Source: Symmachiella dynata (lineage in GTDB: Bacteria; Planctomycetota; Planctomycetia; Planctomycetales; Planctomycetaceae). From it: a stretch of DNA of 64,000 bases. The translations under genes were made by a program, and so were the position numbers. Of this stretch, positions 8,585 through 17,382 are shown piece after piece (position 1 is the first letter of the stretch; every line of letters begins with the position of its first letter). The notes beneath the pieces were generated by a model. The model made no database searches and was not told the origin of the DNA. It saw nothing but the letters and a program-made list of their open reading frames with translations. The stretch covers positions 5,880,001 to 5,944,000 of the forward strand of contig NZ_CP036276.1 of the NCBI RefSeq assembly GCF_007747995.1, read 5' to 3'.

Positions 8585-8660
8585 TAAAACCCGGTTGCGC
8601 TTGTTCCTGAAACGTTCAGGCCAACACCAGCGGGATACGTCCGCGGGTTTTGCAACGACT
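8585..8660. repeat. Structured dispersed element, copy 1
   Basis: Bounded by AAAACCC (8586-8592) and GGGTTTTG (8645-8652). It shares the core GTTGCGCTTGTTC and the order GAAAC, TTCAG, GGGTTTTG, AACGACT with 63357-63436. It lies between tadG and the PAS kinase gene and may be an attenuator, terminator or small mobile repeat. Confidence 0.65.
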
Positions 8661-8668
8661 CTTAGTTA

Positions 8669-10480
8669 CTATTCCAACAAAAAAACGTCCGATGCTGCTG
8701 GGAGCAGATTGGTTGGGGCCAACGTCGAATCAGCTACGGTCACAACCCGCATCGTGCCGGTCACGAAACGCAGATCGTACGACCCTGCTGCTCCGACAAA
8801 GATCGTGTGCCCCCATTTGGCATAGATCGTGCCGGAGATATCGCCGCTGCCGACCAGTTGCTGTGCTTCGATGACGATCGGCCGCCGATCGAGCCGTTGC
8901 TGGAAGATGAGCATTCCGTGAAATGGGCTACCCGGATCGTTGAGTCCGGTCATGCGGCCCCCAGGAATCAACGGCGTGATCAGTGTGCTGGGCATTAAAC
9001 CTAATAGCGGGTTATCCGGTACGGTGTCGGGATCTTCGGCCGCATCAGGGGCCCCATTGGCCACGTTGTAACCAGACGACTCGGTGATATAAAATAGCAC
9101 CCCTTCGGCTTGCACTGGTCCGATGAGACTTAAAGAAATCTGGGTCGCGGGATTAACTCCGCGAATGATGTAAACCCCCGGTTCAAAACGGACGCCACCA
9201 AGTGGCGAAAGCGCGGTGATGGAGTTGTAGACTCCTGGTTCAATCACACGTTCGGTCAATAGCGATGTCAATGGGTCGACAAGCGGTGCAAACAGCGGCC
9301 GGAGCAGGATCGATAACTGCCCGGTCACGCTGTCCAAAAGTTGTTGCGTCTGAGCGTTGGACAAAGTGACGACAACGAGGTCAGCAGGATTGTGGATCGT
9401 CGCACTGACGTTGTCTTCGTCGCTCGTCACGGAGGGGACCGGTAAATTGGCGAATGGATCAGGGACCGGCAGGCGGCTGGCTTGCAGGGGATTGGAGTCA
9501 TTCACGTCAAATGGCAGGTAGTAGTCCTGATCATCGACGCCGCCGACCACACGGATGTCGCGCGCCAGCACCCTGGTAAGAGGTAGCAAGGGCATGCACG
9601 AAACTGCATATGGAAAAGGTTCCGCCGCACCAGCTGGGTCGCCATTCTCGTCAACACCACCCCACTGGTTATTCACCAGAATCGAGCCATCGACGAGGAA
9701 CCGTCCCAAGCCTTCGACTTCCAGGCCGGCCGTCAATGTGGGTAACCCTGTTTCAGGAATACAGGCAATCGCATCGTCGAGGAGATTGCCCACCACTCCG
9801 GGCAGCAAGTCTTCAAGCTGGACTTCGATCAAGGAACTAGCAATCCCCCCCACAACCGGCACAGACGAGAGCATGTTCGCCACGCCGGATTGCTCAATGG
9901 CAGCGTCGATCAGTTGTTCGTTGTCAACGATCGCTGCGATTTCGGCAGTGGTCGGATAGCTCGCATCGGCAGGGTCTGGGTCCAGGACGACAACCGCCGC
10001 CCCGGCAGTCGCATCTTGTACGCCAGCCACGGCTCTGGCTTGAACATTGTTATTGGCCGTACCCGTGAGAATCTGCATAAACCGCGAGCGATAATTCTGC
10101 GTGATGATGACTTCCACGTGGTCGGATTGGCCGGCATACAATCCACTGGTCGGTGGGATATTGACCGTCACACCCGCGTCTGGCAATTGGTTGCCGTTTT
10201 GCACCAAGTCCGTTGCGGTCTCGACAGCAACAGCGGCGGTGTTGTTCAATTGCAGATCCCTGGCAGCTGCCGTTGCCGCTGCGTCGGCGGAGTGTTGCAG
10301 TTGCCGGTGTCCATCCATGATCATCCCGCCGTCGATCACTAATCCCACGATACCGAACAACGTCGGCAACATGATCGCGAGCAGGACAATGACCTTGCCG
10401 CTGCGGCCTATGTTCGGCGCATGACCGTCAGCGTTGTGACAGCGGCCGGTATCTCGGGATGGCGTTGGTATCGTTCTCAT
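8669..10480 (-). CDS. tadG: TadG-like pilus assembly / secretion protein
   Basis: A 603-residue protein. The N-terminus has the TadG pattern: a positively charged leader, a single TM helix (about residues 29-50, VIVLLAIMLPTLFGIVGLVI) and then DGGMIMDGHRQLQHSADAAATAAA, the Tad-domain signature. The long remainder is predicted to lie outside the inner membrane and is rich in beta and Gly/Pro segments; no other domain is recognised. TadG proteins are thought to help anchor or assemble the Flp/Tad apparatus in the envelope. It begins 12 bases after the second tadE-like gene with GAGGGG before the ATG, and is the last Tad gene of the cluster. Confidence 0.85.
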   Translation of the reverse strand: MRTIPTPSRDTGRCHNADGHAPNIGRSGKVIVLLAIMLPTLFGIVGLVIDGGMIMDGHRQLQHSADAAATAAARDLQLNNTAAVAVETATDLVQNGNQLPDAGVTVNIPPTSGLYAGQSDHVEVIITQNYRSRFMQILTGTANNNVQARAVAGVQDATAGAAVVVLDPDPADASYPTTAEIAAIVDNEQLIDAAIEQSGVANMLSSVPVVGGIASSLIEVQLEDLLPGVVGNLLDDAIACIPETGLPTLTAGLEVEGLGRFLVDGSILVNNQWGGVDENGDPAGAAEPFPYAVSCMPLLPLTRVLARDIRVVGGVDDQDYYLPFDVNDSNPLQASRLPVPDPFANLPVPSVTSDEDNVSATIHNPADLVVVTLSNAQTQQLLDSVTGQLSILLRPLFAPLVDPLTSLLTERVIEPGVYNSITALSPLGGVRFEPGVYIIRGVNPATQISLSLIGPVQAEGVLFYITESSGYNVANGAPDAAEDPDTVPDNPLLGLMPSTLITPLIPGGRMTGLNDPGSPFHGMLIFQQRLDRRPIVIEAQQLVGSGDISGTIYAKWGHTIFVGAAGSYDLRFVTGTMRVVTVADSTLAPTNLLPAASDVFLLE

Positions 10481-10492
10481 GATCAGAGCCCC

Positions 10493-10969
10493 TCAATTGA
10501 CAATATGCATCGTGGTTGCGGAATTCAGGTCAAAAGAGCCCCACGGCAATAAACCCGGCACCAAGGACTGATGTCGATAGTCGACTTCGACGCGCACACG
10601 GTCGCGCGGCGAGTTATCTCCATCCGGCCAGGAAATGCGGATATTGACTTGTTCATCATCCATGGTTGCGGTGGCGATAGCGGCAGCCGCCACTAGATCG
10701 GAATCATCACCGGCGGTCCCTTCAAATGCTTCCGGTCCCCAGGTCCCCACGGCCTGCGGGGCCAAGGAACCGTGCAGAATGGTTTCCCGCGCAACACGTC
10801 GTGAGACCTCGGCTAATGCGTTGTAACGAACAGAGGCAACGCCCAAATCGAGCATCGCGAAGAGAATGAGCAACAGGACCGGCAGTACGATTGCACTTTC
10901 CACGATCGTCGCCCCGCGCCGGCGGGCGGTGTGACTCGTTGGTCGTTTGGGTGTTCGTAACTTGTGCAT
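10493..10969 (-). CDS. tadE: TadE-like pseudopilin (second copy)
   Basis: A 158-residue protein. A basic leader of 19 residues ends in RRRG and is followed by ATIVESAIVLPVLLLILFAM, the class III prepilin form with Glu at +5 after the cleavage glycine. TadE and TadF are minor pseudopilins processed by a TadV/CpaA peptidase; no peptidase gene is in this window. The start at 10969 gives a normal leader, whereas the frame opening further upstream overlaps the other tadE gene. It begins 13 bases after that gene. Whether this copy is TadE or TadF cannot be decided here. Confidence 0.85.
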   Translation of the reverse strand: MHKLRTPKRPTSHTARRRGATIVESAIVLPVLLLILFAMLDLGVASVRYNALAEVSRRVARETILHGSLAPQAVGTWGPEAFEGTAGDDSDLVAAAAIATATMDDEQVNIRISWPDGDNSPRDRVRVEVDYRHQSLVPGLLPWGSFDLNSATTMHIVN

Positions 10970-10982
10970 GACTGAGGACTCA

Positions 10983-11468
10983 CTAGCGGAACTGGCAATA
11001 TTCCGCATGTTTGAACAAGTTGGTTTCTGAGGGTAAAGCCGGCCAGTCCACGACCGTGCGAAACGGATAGGAGACCTCGACGGCAATGTGCATGATGCCA
11101 TCCCCGTCGACGTTCGTCGATAAGTCGTATTCCATATCCGACTCGTCAAAATCCGGAATATTCGACATCTCATTGATCACCGCTTGTCGAACGGTCGCCT
11201 CCCAAGAGGGACGCGTGTAATTGCTGAATTGACGGACAGCGCCGGTTTCTGCTCCCGTGCGAGCAGCATTGGCTACAACCTGGTGAAAGTGGACGATGCG
11301 ACCGAAATCACAAGTGCCCAGCGCGATCAGCAACAAAATCGGCAGCGCTATCGCGAATTCAGTCGCCACAGTCCCCCGCGCATGGCGGCCCCGTTGCCGG
11401 TCAGTACGCGCGGACACAAAACGGCGTCGAATTGTGGGTGGGCAATGTTTGTAGAATCGTGAATGCAT
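10983..11468 (-). CDS. tadE: TadE-like pseudopilin (first copy)
   Basis: A 161-residue protein with a basic leader of about 31 residues ending in RHARG and then TVATEFAIALPILLLIALGT, again Glu at +5 after the likely cleavage glycine. The hydrophobic helix and the conserved DFGRIVHFHQVVANAARTGA region match the TadE family. It would be a minor pilin-like component of the Tad machine in the inner membrane or periplasm. Gene order tadC-tadE-tadE-tadG is that of Tad loci in other bacteria. It begins three bases after the tadC stop, so it is probably translationally coupled. Confidence 0.87.
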   Translation of the reverse strand: MHSRFYKHCPPTIRRRFVSARTDRQRGRHARGTVATEFAIALPILLLIALGTCDFGRIVHFHQVVANAARTGAETGAVRQFSNYTRPSWEATVRQAVINEMSNIPDFDESDMEYDLSTNVDGDGIMHIAVEVSYPFRTVVDWPALPSETNLFKHAEYCQFR

Positions 11469-11471
11469 GGT

Positions 11472-12407
11472 TTATTGGTTAATAAAGGCTTCTTGAATTT
11501 GAATGGCAGCTGGACCGACCAAAATGACAAAGATTGCGGGAAAGATGAGCAACAACGTCGGAATGAGAATTTTGACCGAGGCCTTTTGCGCCTTTTCTTC
11601 GGCCGCCTGTTCACGTTTTGTCCGCAGCATATCTGCATGGTTTCGAAGAGCGTCCACGATATTTGAGCCGAACCGCTGAGCCTCGCGAATGAATGTGCTG
11701 AGTGTGCGGGCCCCGTCAAAATCGGTTCGTACTGCAAAGCGTTTGAGGGCTTGATCCACCGTGGCGCCCAATTCCATATCCCGCTGAATGATGGCCAATT
11801 CAGCGGCCAGTTCCGGGTGTGCGAGGAGCAGTTCGTCACTCACTTGGTGAATGGTTTGTTGAAGGCTTAAGCCGCCCCCTAAACAGACCGTCATCAAGTC
11901 AATAAAATCAGGCAGCGATTTTTGCAGCAACACATGTTGCCGAGCGATAGCACGGTCGAGCCAAAATCCAGGCACGAGAAAACCGACAGCGCCCGCTGCG
12001 ACGGCGGCTGGGATCATCCATTGTGCGGAAATGTAGCCTGATAATTCCAACGGAATCATCGCCGCAGCCGGAATCGCAGTGAATAACAGCTTCGCAATAT
12101 AGTAGCGTTGAATTGCCGCTTGATCGTAGATGCCCGCTTTGGTGAGACGATGTTGCAATCCCGAACGTGATGAGGCATGCGAAGGATTGAGCTGCTGCAA
12201 TTCTTCAACGAATCTGGACAGCACGCCATCACTCTCTTCATCGTCATCGCCCTTTGCCGTCGCAATGGCCATGCTCGATGGCTCGAGCTCTTTGATTCGA
12301 TTACGAACTTTGACATCGTATGGATTCGAGCGGACGAGGAGAGCGTAAGTGGCGATAGCCACGATACCGAAAATAATGTACGGAATGCTCACGAGAGAAC
12401 CAGCCAT
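11472..12407 (-). CDS. tadC: Type II secretion F-domain protein TadC
   Basis: A 311-residue integral membrane protein with a T2SSF domain in the C-terminal half (DFIDLMTVCLGGGLSLQQTI, then the LGATVDQALKRF and FIREAQRFGSNIVDAL segments) and hydrophobic segments at the N-terminus, around residue 120-150 and at the C-terminus. It forms part of the inner-membrane platform of the Tad apparatus together with TadB. The ATG at 12407 was chosen over a longer reading because it begins directly with the first membrane helix and lies 13 bases after the tadB stop. Confidence 0.92.
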   Translation of the reverse strand: MAGSLVSIPYIIFGIVAIATYALLVRSNPYDVKVRNRIKELEPSSMAIATAKGDDDEESDGVLSRFVEELQQLNPSHASSRSGLQHRLTKAGIYDQAAIQRYYIAKLLFTAIPAAAMIPLELSGYISAQWMIPAAVAAGAVGFLVPGFWLDRAIARQHVLLQKSLPDFIDLMTVCLGGGLSLQQTIHQVSDELLLAHPELAAELAIIQRDMELGATVDQALKRFAVRTDFDGARTLSTFIREAQRFGSNIVDALRNHADMLRTKREQAAEEKAQKASVKILIPTLLLIFPAIFVILVGPAAIQIQEAFINQ

Positions 12408-12420
12408 AACGGGGGACCCT

Positions 12421-13362
12421 TTAATATTCAAAATTGACGATTTTCCGAATCCACAACGCGCCAACAAGTTGTGCTGCAGCTGTGGCGACCAATAACATCG
12501 GACGATCGATCAAAAATTGGGCGTAGTCTGGGGCTGTGAGGATGATTCCGATAAATGCCGCCACTGGCAAAATGATCAACACAACCGCCTGCGTTCGGCC
12601 TTCGCCGGTGAGCGCACGCACCCGTTCTTTTAACTTTAACCGTTTGCGAATCATTCCCGACAGGTTGTCGAGCAGTTCAATGAGATCGCCACCGGAGCGG
12701 GATTGAACCAAAATTGCGACAACAAAGATTTGCAGTTCCATAATCCCCGCGCGCTGGGCGAGTTGACGTAATGCCGACTCGCGACTGATGCCTAGATTTT
12801 GCTTTTCGTGACAACGAGCGAACTCCGTCGAAATCGGCGGCTCAAAGTCGGTGGCAACAATTTGCAAGGCGGAGGGAATTGTTTGACCAGCTTTGACCGC
12901 CCGGCTGATCATCGAAAACGCTTCAGGGAGTTGGCGGGACATCAATTTTTGCCGCCGCTGTGTGCAGACCATCAACACGCCGAATGGTGACAACATTCCG
13001 GCAATCCCCAAAGCCGCGCCCAACCACCAAAACCACAAGGACCCGACGGAGGCAGCCACAACACCACATGCGAGACAGCACAACAGAAACATCGTATTGG
13101 ACCATGTGCTGCCGGTCAGTTCGATTTGCTGCCGCAGCCATTCGCTCCAGGTTTGACGCATGAAGTCCCGGTTTTGTAGCCGTTTGATATCCTTAAACAA
13201 CGAGACGGTTTGATGGCTATCAGGTTGCTTTGATATTCCTTTGACGCGTTCGCGCACGGCGATTCGGTAGCGGAATAACCACTCGTAATACAAAACACCG
13301 AGGCTCAGCGCGAAGGCTGCAGATGCGGCAAGTGTCAGTGCGATAAATACTGTTTGGTACAT
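12421..13362 (-). CDS. tadB: Type II secretion F-domain protein TadB
   Basis: A 313-residue platform protein. It has two N-terminal hydrophobic stretches, the T2SSF domain (QLPEAFSMISRAVKAGQTIP, then SGGDLIELLDNLSGMIRKR) and two C-terminal helices. TadB pairs with TadC and contacts the CpaF ATPase. Its ATG overlaps the stop codon of cpaF (TGATG), so the two are translationally coupled, as expected for subunits needed in fixed ratio. Confidence 0.93.
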   Translation of the reverse strand: MYQTVFIALTLAASAAFALSLGVLYYEWLFRYRIAVRERVKGISKQPDSHQTVSLFKDIKRLQNRDFMRQTWSEWLRQQIELTGSTWSNTMFLLCCLACGVVAASVGSLWFWWLGAALGIAGMLSPFGVLMVCTQRRQKLMSRQLPEAFSMISRAVKAGQTIPSALQIVATDFEPPISTEFARCHEKQNLGISRESALRQLAQRAGIMELQIFVVAILVQSRSGGDLIELLDNLSGMIRKRLKLKERVRALTGEGRTQAVVLIILPVAAFIGIILTAPDYAQFLIDRPMLLVATAAAQLVGALWIRKIVNFEY

Positions 13363-14711
13363 CAGAATCCTCGCAGATGGTCGACACGGTCGAATTCGTA
13401 ATCACCCCGCTCAAAGATTGAACGAGGCAGATCCATGCCTGCGGCCCGAAATCGTTCGAGGCATTCCGGGATAATCCCGGTTGTTTCAAACTGACCGACA
13501 ACATGGTTTTGATCATCGACGCCAGTTTGCCGAAAGGTGAAAATGTCATGCATGCTGACACTCTCTCCTTGCAGTCCGGTTACTTCAGAGACTTGAATAA
13601 TTTTGCGCTGGCCACCTGGCAAACGCGCGACTTGTACGACGATCTGGATGGCAGATGCAATTTGACGATGGATGAACCACATCGGCAATTCCGGTGCGGC
13701 CATTCCGACCAGCATTTCAAGTCGGCTCAGGGCGTCACGAGCTTCATTGGCATGAATCGTTGACATCCCCCCTTCGTGTCCGGTGTTCATAGCTTGCAAC
13801 ATGTCAAACGCCTCAGCACCGCGGCATTCACCCACAATGATCCGGTCCGGTCGCATTCGCAGCGCATTGCGGAGCAATTCGCGGGAGTTCACTTCGCCCT
13901 TGCCTTCCAGGTTGGACTGCCGCGTCTCCATACGTGCCACATGCGGTTGTTGCAATTGAAGTTCCGCCGCGTCTTCAATGGTCACCACGCGCTCATGCGC
14001 AGGGATAAATCCGGACAGCGCATTAAGCAACGTTGTCTTACCGCTCCCTGTGCCCCCCGAAACGAGAATGCTCATGCGGGCTTTGACGCATGCCGTCAGA
14101 AAATCCAACATCTGAGGAGATGCCGATTGACGGGCCACGAGGTCGCTCATAGAAATCGGCCGCGCCGAAAAACGCCGAATGGAAACGAGCGCACCATCCA
14201 ATGCCAAGGGTTTGATCACAGCATTGAGCCGACTGCCGTCCGGCAATCGTGCATCGACCATGGGACTCGCTTCATCAATCCGCCGCCCCACGCGTCCGGC
14301 AATCCGCTGCACAATTTCCACCAGGTGATCCAAATCGCGGAATTCGACGGAGGTCTCCTCCAGATTTCCGCGACGCTCAACAAAAACACAATGCGGCCCA
14401 TTGATCAGAATGTCGGACACCGTGGGGTCGTGCATCAGCGGTTCAAGCGGTCCCAGCCCCATCATGTCGTCCAGCAATTCGTCGATCAATCGATTGCGAT
14501 CCGCCTGGCTGATTAAATCAGAATGCAGGCCGCACAATTGCTCAGCTCCACGGCGCAACTCATCCCGCAGAATGTGCGGATCCACCGAACGCAGCACGGA
14601 AAAATCCATGTCGCTGATCAGTTGTTCGTGAAGCTCGGCCTTCAATTCCTGAAATCGAGGGTCGCGATTCGCATCGCTGGCCGATGTGATTATTGGAGAC
14701 GCTTCCAGCAT
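13362..14711 (-). CDS. cpaF: Tad/Flp secretion ATPase CpaF (TadA)
   Basis: A 449-residue cytoplasmic hexameric ATPase of the type II/IV secretion family that powers Tad pilus assembly. Walker A is GGTGSGKTT at residues 219-227, the Asp box is [10 protein letters not shown], the Walker B glutamate is E295 in IIVGECRG, and the His box is GGMSTIHAN. The N-terminal 100 residues match the CpaF helical domain. Length is normal. It follows the cpaE-like gene after 52 bases and overlaps tadB. All catalytic residues are present, so the machine is probably active even though the CpaE-like partner is degenerate. Confidence 0.95.
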   Translation of the reverse strand: MLEASPIITSASDANRDPRFQELKAELHEQLISDMDFSVLRSVDPHILRDELRRGAEQLCGLHSDLISQADRNRLIDELLDDMMGLGPLEPLMHDPTVSDILINGPHCVFVERRGNLEETSVEFRDLDHLVEIVQRIAGRVGRRIDEASPMVDARLPDGSRLNAVIKPLALDGALVSIRRFSARPISMSDLVARQSASPQMLDFLTACVKARMSILVSGGTGSGKTTLLNALSGFIPAHERVVTIEDAAELQLQQPHVARMETRQSNLEGKGEVNSRELLRNALRMRPDRIIVGECRGAEAFDMLQAMNTGHEGGMSTIHANEARDALSRLEMLVGMAAPELPMWFIHRQIASAIQIVVQVARLPGGQRKIIQVSEVTGLQGESVSMHDIFTFRQTGVDDQNHVVGQFETTGIIPECLERFRAAGMDLPRSIFERGDYEFDRVDHLRGF

Positions 14712-14763
14712 GTTTCCAAGTCCTAATTAACAGAGGGGAAAGTTATTTGAATGCAGCCATTTC

Positions 14764-15972
14764 TCATTTGGCAAAACTCAGTGAGTTCATCGCGACGGAC
14801 AATGCCGCCTTGACCGAACTCGGCCGTTTGGGCGGCTTCTGCGGTACGGGTGCTTCGTGTCGCCTGATTAAAGTCTCTGCAAATCCTGCGATCGCTTGGC
14901 TGATTTTTGTATTGGGGCATTCGCAGACCAATGGGTTCCCCACATTCACCGCTCGCAGCGTCGAGACCGGGTCATCGGGGATCCGATGAATGTCCGTGAC
15001 CTGCAACACTTTGGTGATAGAACTTGTCGCCAGTTCGGTGGAATGCCCCGACCCCAGTACGACAACGTGAATGTTTTCTCGCGGTAGGCGATTTTGTGTC
15101 ATCAAATCCATGTGTTGTTTGGCGCGACGCAGCGAGACAACATCGGGTCGCATCGTCATCACAATGTCGTCACTGTCAGCAAAGGCACGCAGTTGTTCGG
15201 CGTGTTGGAGGTCCTCGGAATTAACAATCACAAAATCATGCAACCGCTGGGCCAAGCCGATGATTTGGTGGCACACTTGCGGTCTGACGCTCCGCATGTC
15301 GATGAACGTATTCGGCCCCGCCAATAGCCGGATCCCCGAGTCGTGAGTCGTCAACGCTTGCTCAAATAGCGCTTGATCAATTGTGCCTTGCTGCTTCAAC
15401 AGATCGATGATCGTGTGCCGCGGCGACAACTGTAACAGCATCGTCAGATCGCCATCCCGCATTTGAAGATCCAAAAGCGCGCACGAACGTGACTGCTTGG
15501 CAACAATCGCAGCCAGATTGACCGACAACAAACTCGCATCACGAGCGGAGTAACAGGGCAGGATGGAAATCACACGACCGCGAATTTCCCGGTGCTTTCG
15601 CTGCAACTTCAAGCGGGTGATTGAATTGGCTAACTCCTCATTCACATTATCATTCGCAGCGATAAAGTCACTCGCTCCCGAGCGAATCGCATTGAGCACC
15701 GTACCGTGATTGTCGATCTTGGAAACCACCACAATTGTGGCGTCATCGTGGGTCGTCGTCCGGAGCCGCTTTAACAATTCCAAGTATTCGGTTTCCAACT
15801 GATCAACCGCAAATAACAAGATCCCATCAAAAGCTGTTAGCGACTTGAGTTGCGGATCCAAGGATTCAATTCGGGTTGTATGAGAGGCAGGACATTCGAG
15901 GCCTAGATCTTGGAGCGAGTCGTGAACAACTTTCACCAAACGATCAGAGTCGGTAATGATCCATATATCCAT
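14764..15972 (-). CDS. cpaE: CpaE/TadZ-like protein with degenerate P-loop
   Basis: A 402-residue protein. Residues 1-120 look like an atypical receiver domain without a phosphoacceptor pattern, as in CpaE/TadZ. Residues 133-370 follow the MinD/ParA-like fold order (VISILP, SVNLAAIVAKQ, CALLDLQMRDGDLTMLL, DFVIVNSE). The usual Walker A glycines and lysine are absent: the position reads PCYSARDASL (about 139-148). It therefore likely cannot hydrolyse ATP in the standard way. TadZ/CpaE directs Tad machinery to the cell pole. ATG at 15972 was chosen (AAGGT upstream); ATGs further upstream exist. First gene of the Tad operon. Confidence 0.82.
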   Translation of the reverse strand: MDIWIITDSDRLVKVVHDSLQDLGLECPASHTTRIESLDPQLKSLTAFDGILLFAVDQLETEYLELLKRLRTTTHDDATIVVVSKIDNHGTVLNAIRSGASDFIAANDNVNEELANSITRLKLQRKHREIRGRVISILPCYSARDASLLSVNLAAIVAKQSRSCALLDLQMRDGDLTMLLQLSPRHTIIDLLKQQGTIDQALFEQALTTHDSGIRLLAGPNTFIDMRSVRPQVCHQIIGLAQRLHDFVIVNSEDLQHAEQLRAFADSDDIVMTMRPDVVSLRRAKQHMDLMTQNRLPRENIHVVVLGSGHSTELATSSITKVLQVTDIHRIPDDPVSTLRAVNVGNPLVCECPNTKISQAIAGFAETLIRRHEAPVPQKPPKRPSSVKAALSVAMNSLSFAK

Positions 15973-17382
15973 TGCATTGACCTTCATAAACAACGTTTTC
16001 GCGGAGCCGGCCGCTAAGAACATGGCACCGCTCGCCTGCGGGCGTCGTGCTATGTCGTACCCTTTCGGCAGAGGGCAATCCCAAACGTTTACGATCCAGG
16101 CATCTTCAATTCATGGACACAACGTATCTCATGCCTGCCAACTTCAACTTTCTTGGTCGTCTTGAATGAACTTCATGTTTTTGCCCTCACCGCATTTCTC
16201 TTTCAGTCAAGTCCCCCCTCAGTCAAATCACTGGATCGTCTGATCAAGTGAGAGATCGTCGTCTTGTGATTTAGGGAATCGTATAGGAGCAACGGAATGC
16301 TGCTGAAATGCGAACGTGTCGACGAAATCCTGTGACGAACTTACAAAAAACGTAGTTCGAAAAATTTCAACCGGCGTCCATTTGGTCGAAAGACTGGGGT
16401 TTCCCTTAGGCTTTTCGCAGCGCGCTCAGAGAAGCTCAGAACGGTTTTTATTCGCCCGCTCGTTCGGCAAAAAACTGTTGTCGCAAAGATGGTTACAGAT
16501 ATTTTTTCGCGAACGCGCTACGAATGATGGAGCAAGCATCACGGGAAAGAGAGGGTCGCGAGACATCGTTAACACGACATCGCTCGATCATGCGAAAGCA
16601 CGAGGAGCGCACGCTTGAGGTCATCGAGAACACGAGTGACGCACACCAATGCAACCAGCGAAAGGGGTCTAGTTTCGCTGGTGACGTGGAGCAGTTTTGA
16701 AGGTCATCATGAATACTCAGAAACTGCTAACAGACCTAGTGTTTGCCGAAATTACGTTGACTGATTAACCAACAGGAAGACTCGTAAAACACGGAACCAG
16801 CCACACATTGAGCCAGCACGTTTCTCGCATCGTGGCAGGGCTTCAACCCTTGCCAATTCAGCTTATAACCCGCATTCCCCTTGAATTGTTAGTCTCTTGT
16901 TGACCGAAGCATTCGCCCTTGCTTGAGATCATCTCCCCTGGATGACAAAATAATTCCGAAAGAACATCTAGATGAGCATCTCTGTCACACACGCGCATTA
17001 CTCTGATCGTCCAGGCATATCTATCTCATCCTGCCGGGGTATTCACTGAGTATTTTTGATCAAGAGGGGGTCAGACGAGGGCACTATGCAAGTTGCATAG
17101 CGATATGTCTGCATCGCTTGGCTACGCCGGCGGTCACCCCCACGATCACTCGGTCCCCCCTGGTCGGTTGACTGTGACTGGTAAAACGTTTTGGGAGTTT
17201 AGACATCAGAAAATACTATTTCCAGCAGTTTTCGGTAGCACCTCAGTAACAACATCGGAACGAGGCAGCGTCAACTTGTTCCCAGCCATGGTTCGCTATT
17301 TGCGTTCCTTGGAGTGTTGAATTCGGGCCAGCGAGGATGTATTTCGTGAGTGAACGCATGGAGCTCGAATTTTAGTTGAAGG
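15973..17382. other. Long noncoding region between Tad operon and PAS kinase
   Basis: About 1.4 kb between divergently transcribed units. Frames at 16316-16618 and 17093-17320 have no family resemblance and unusual composition, so they are left out. No Flp pilin gene was found. The region must hold the promoters of the Tad operon and of the kinase gene, but I could not pick a convincing -35/-10 pair. Confidence 0.5.

Noticed and set aside
14401-14726. Plus-strand frames opposite cpaF
   Set aside because: Antisense shadows of a clear ATPase gene.
16316-16618. 100-residue plus-strand frame in the long gap
   Set aside because: No signal, motif or family resemblance, and no ribosome binding site; composition unlike neighbouring proteins.
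17093-17320. 75-residue frame before the PAS kinase
   Set aside because: No family features; likely chance frame in the promoter region.
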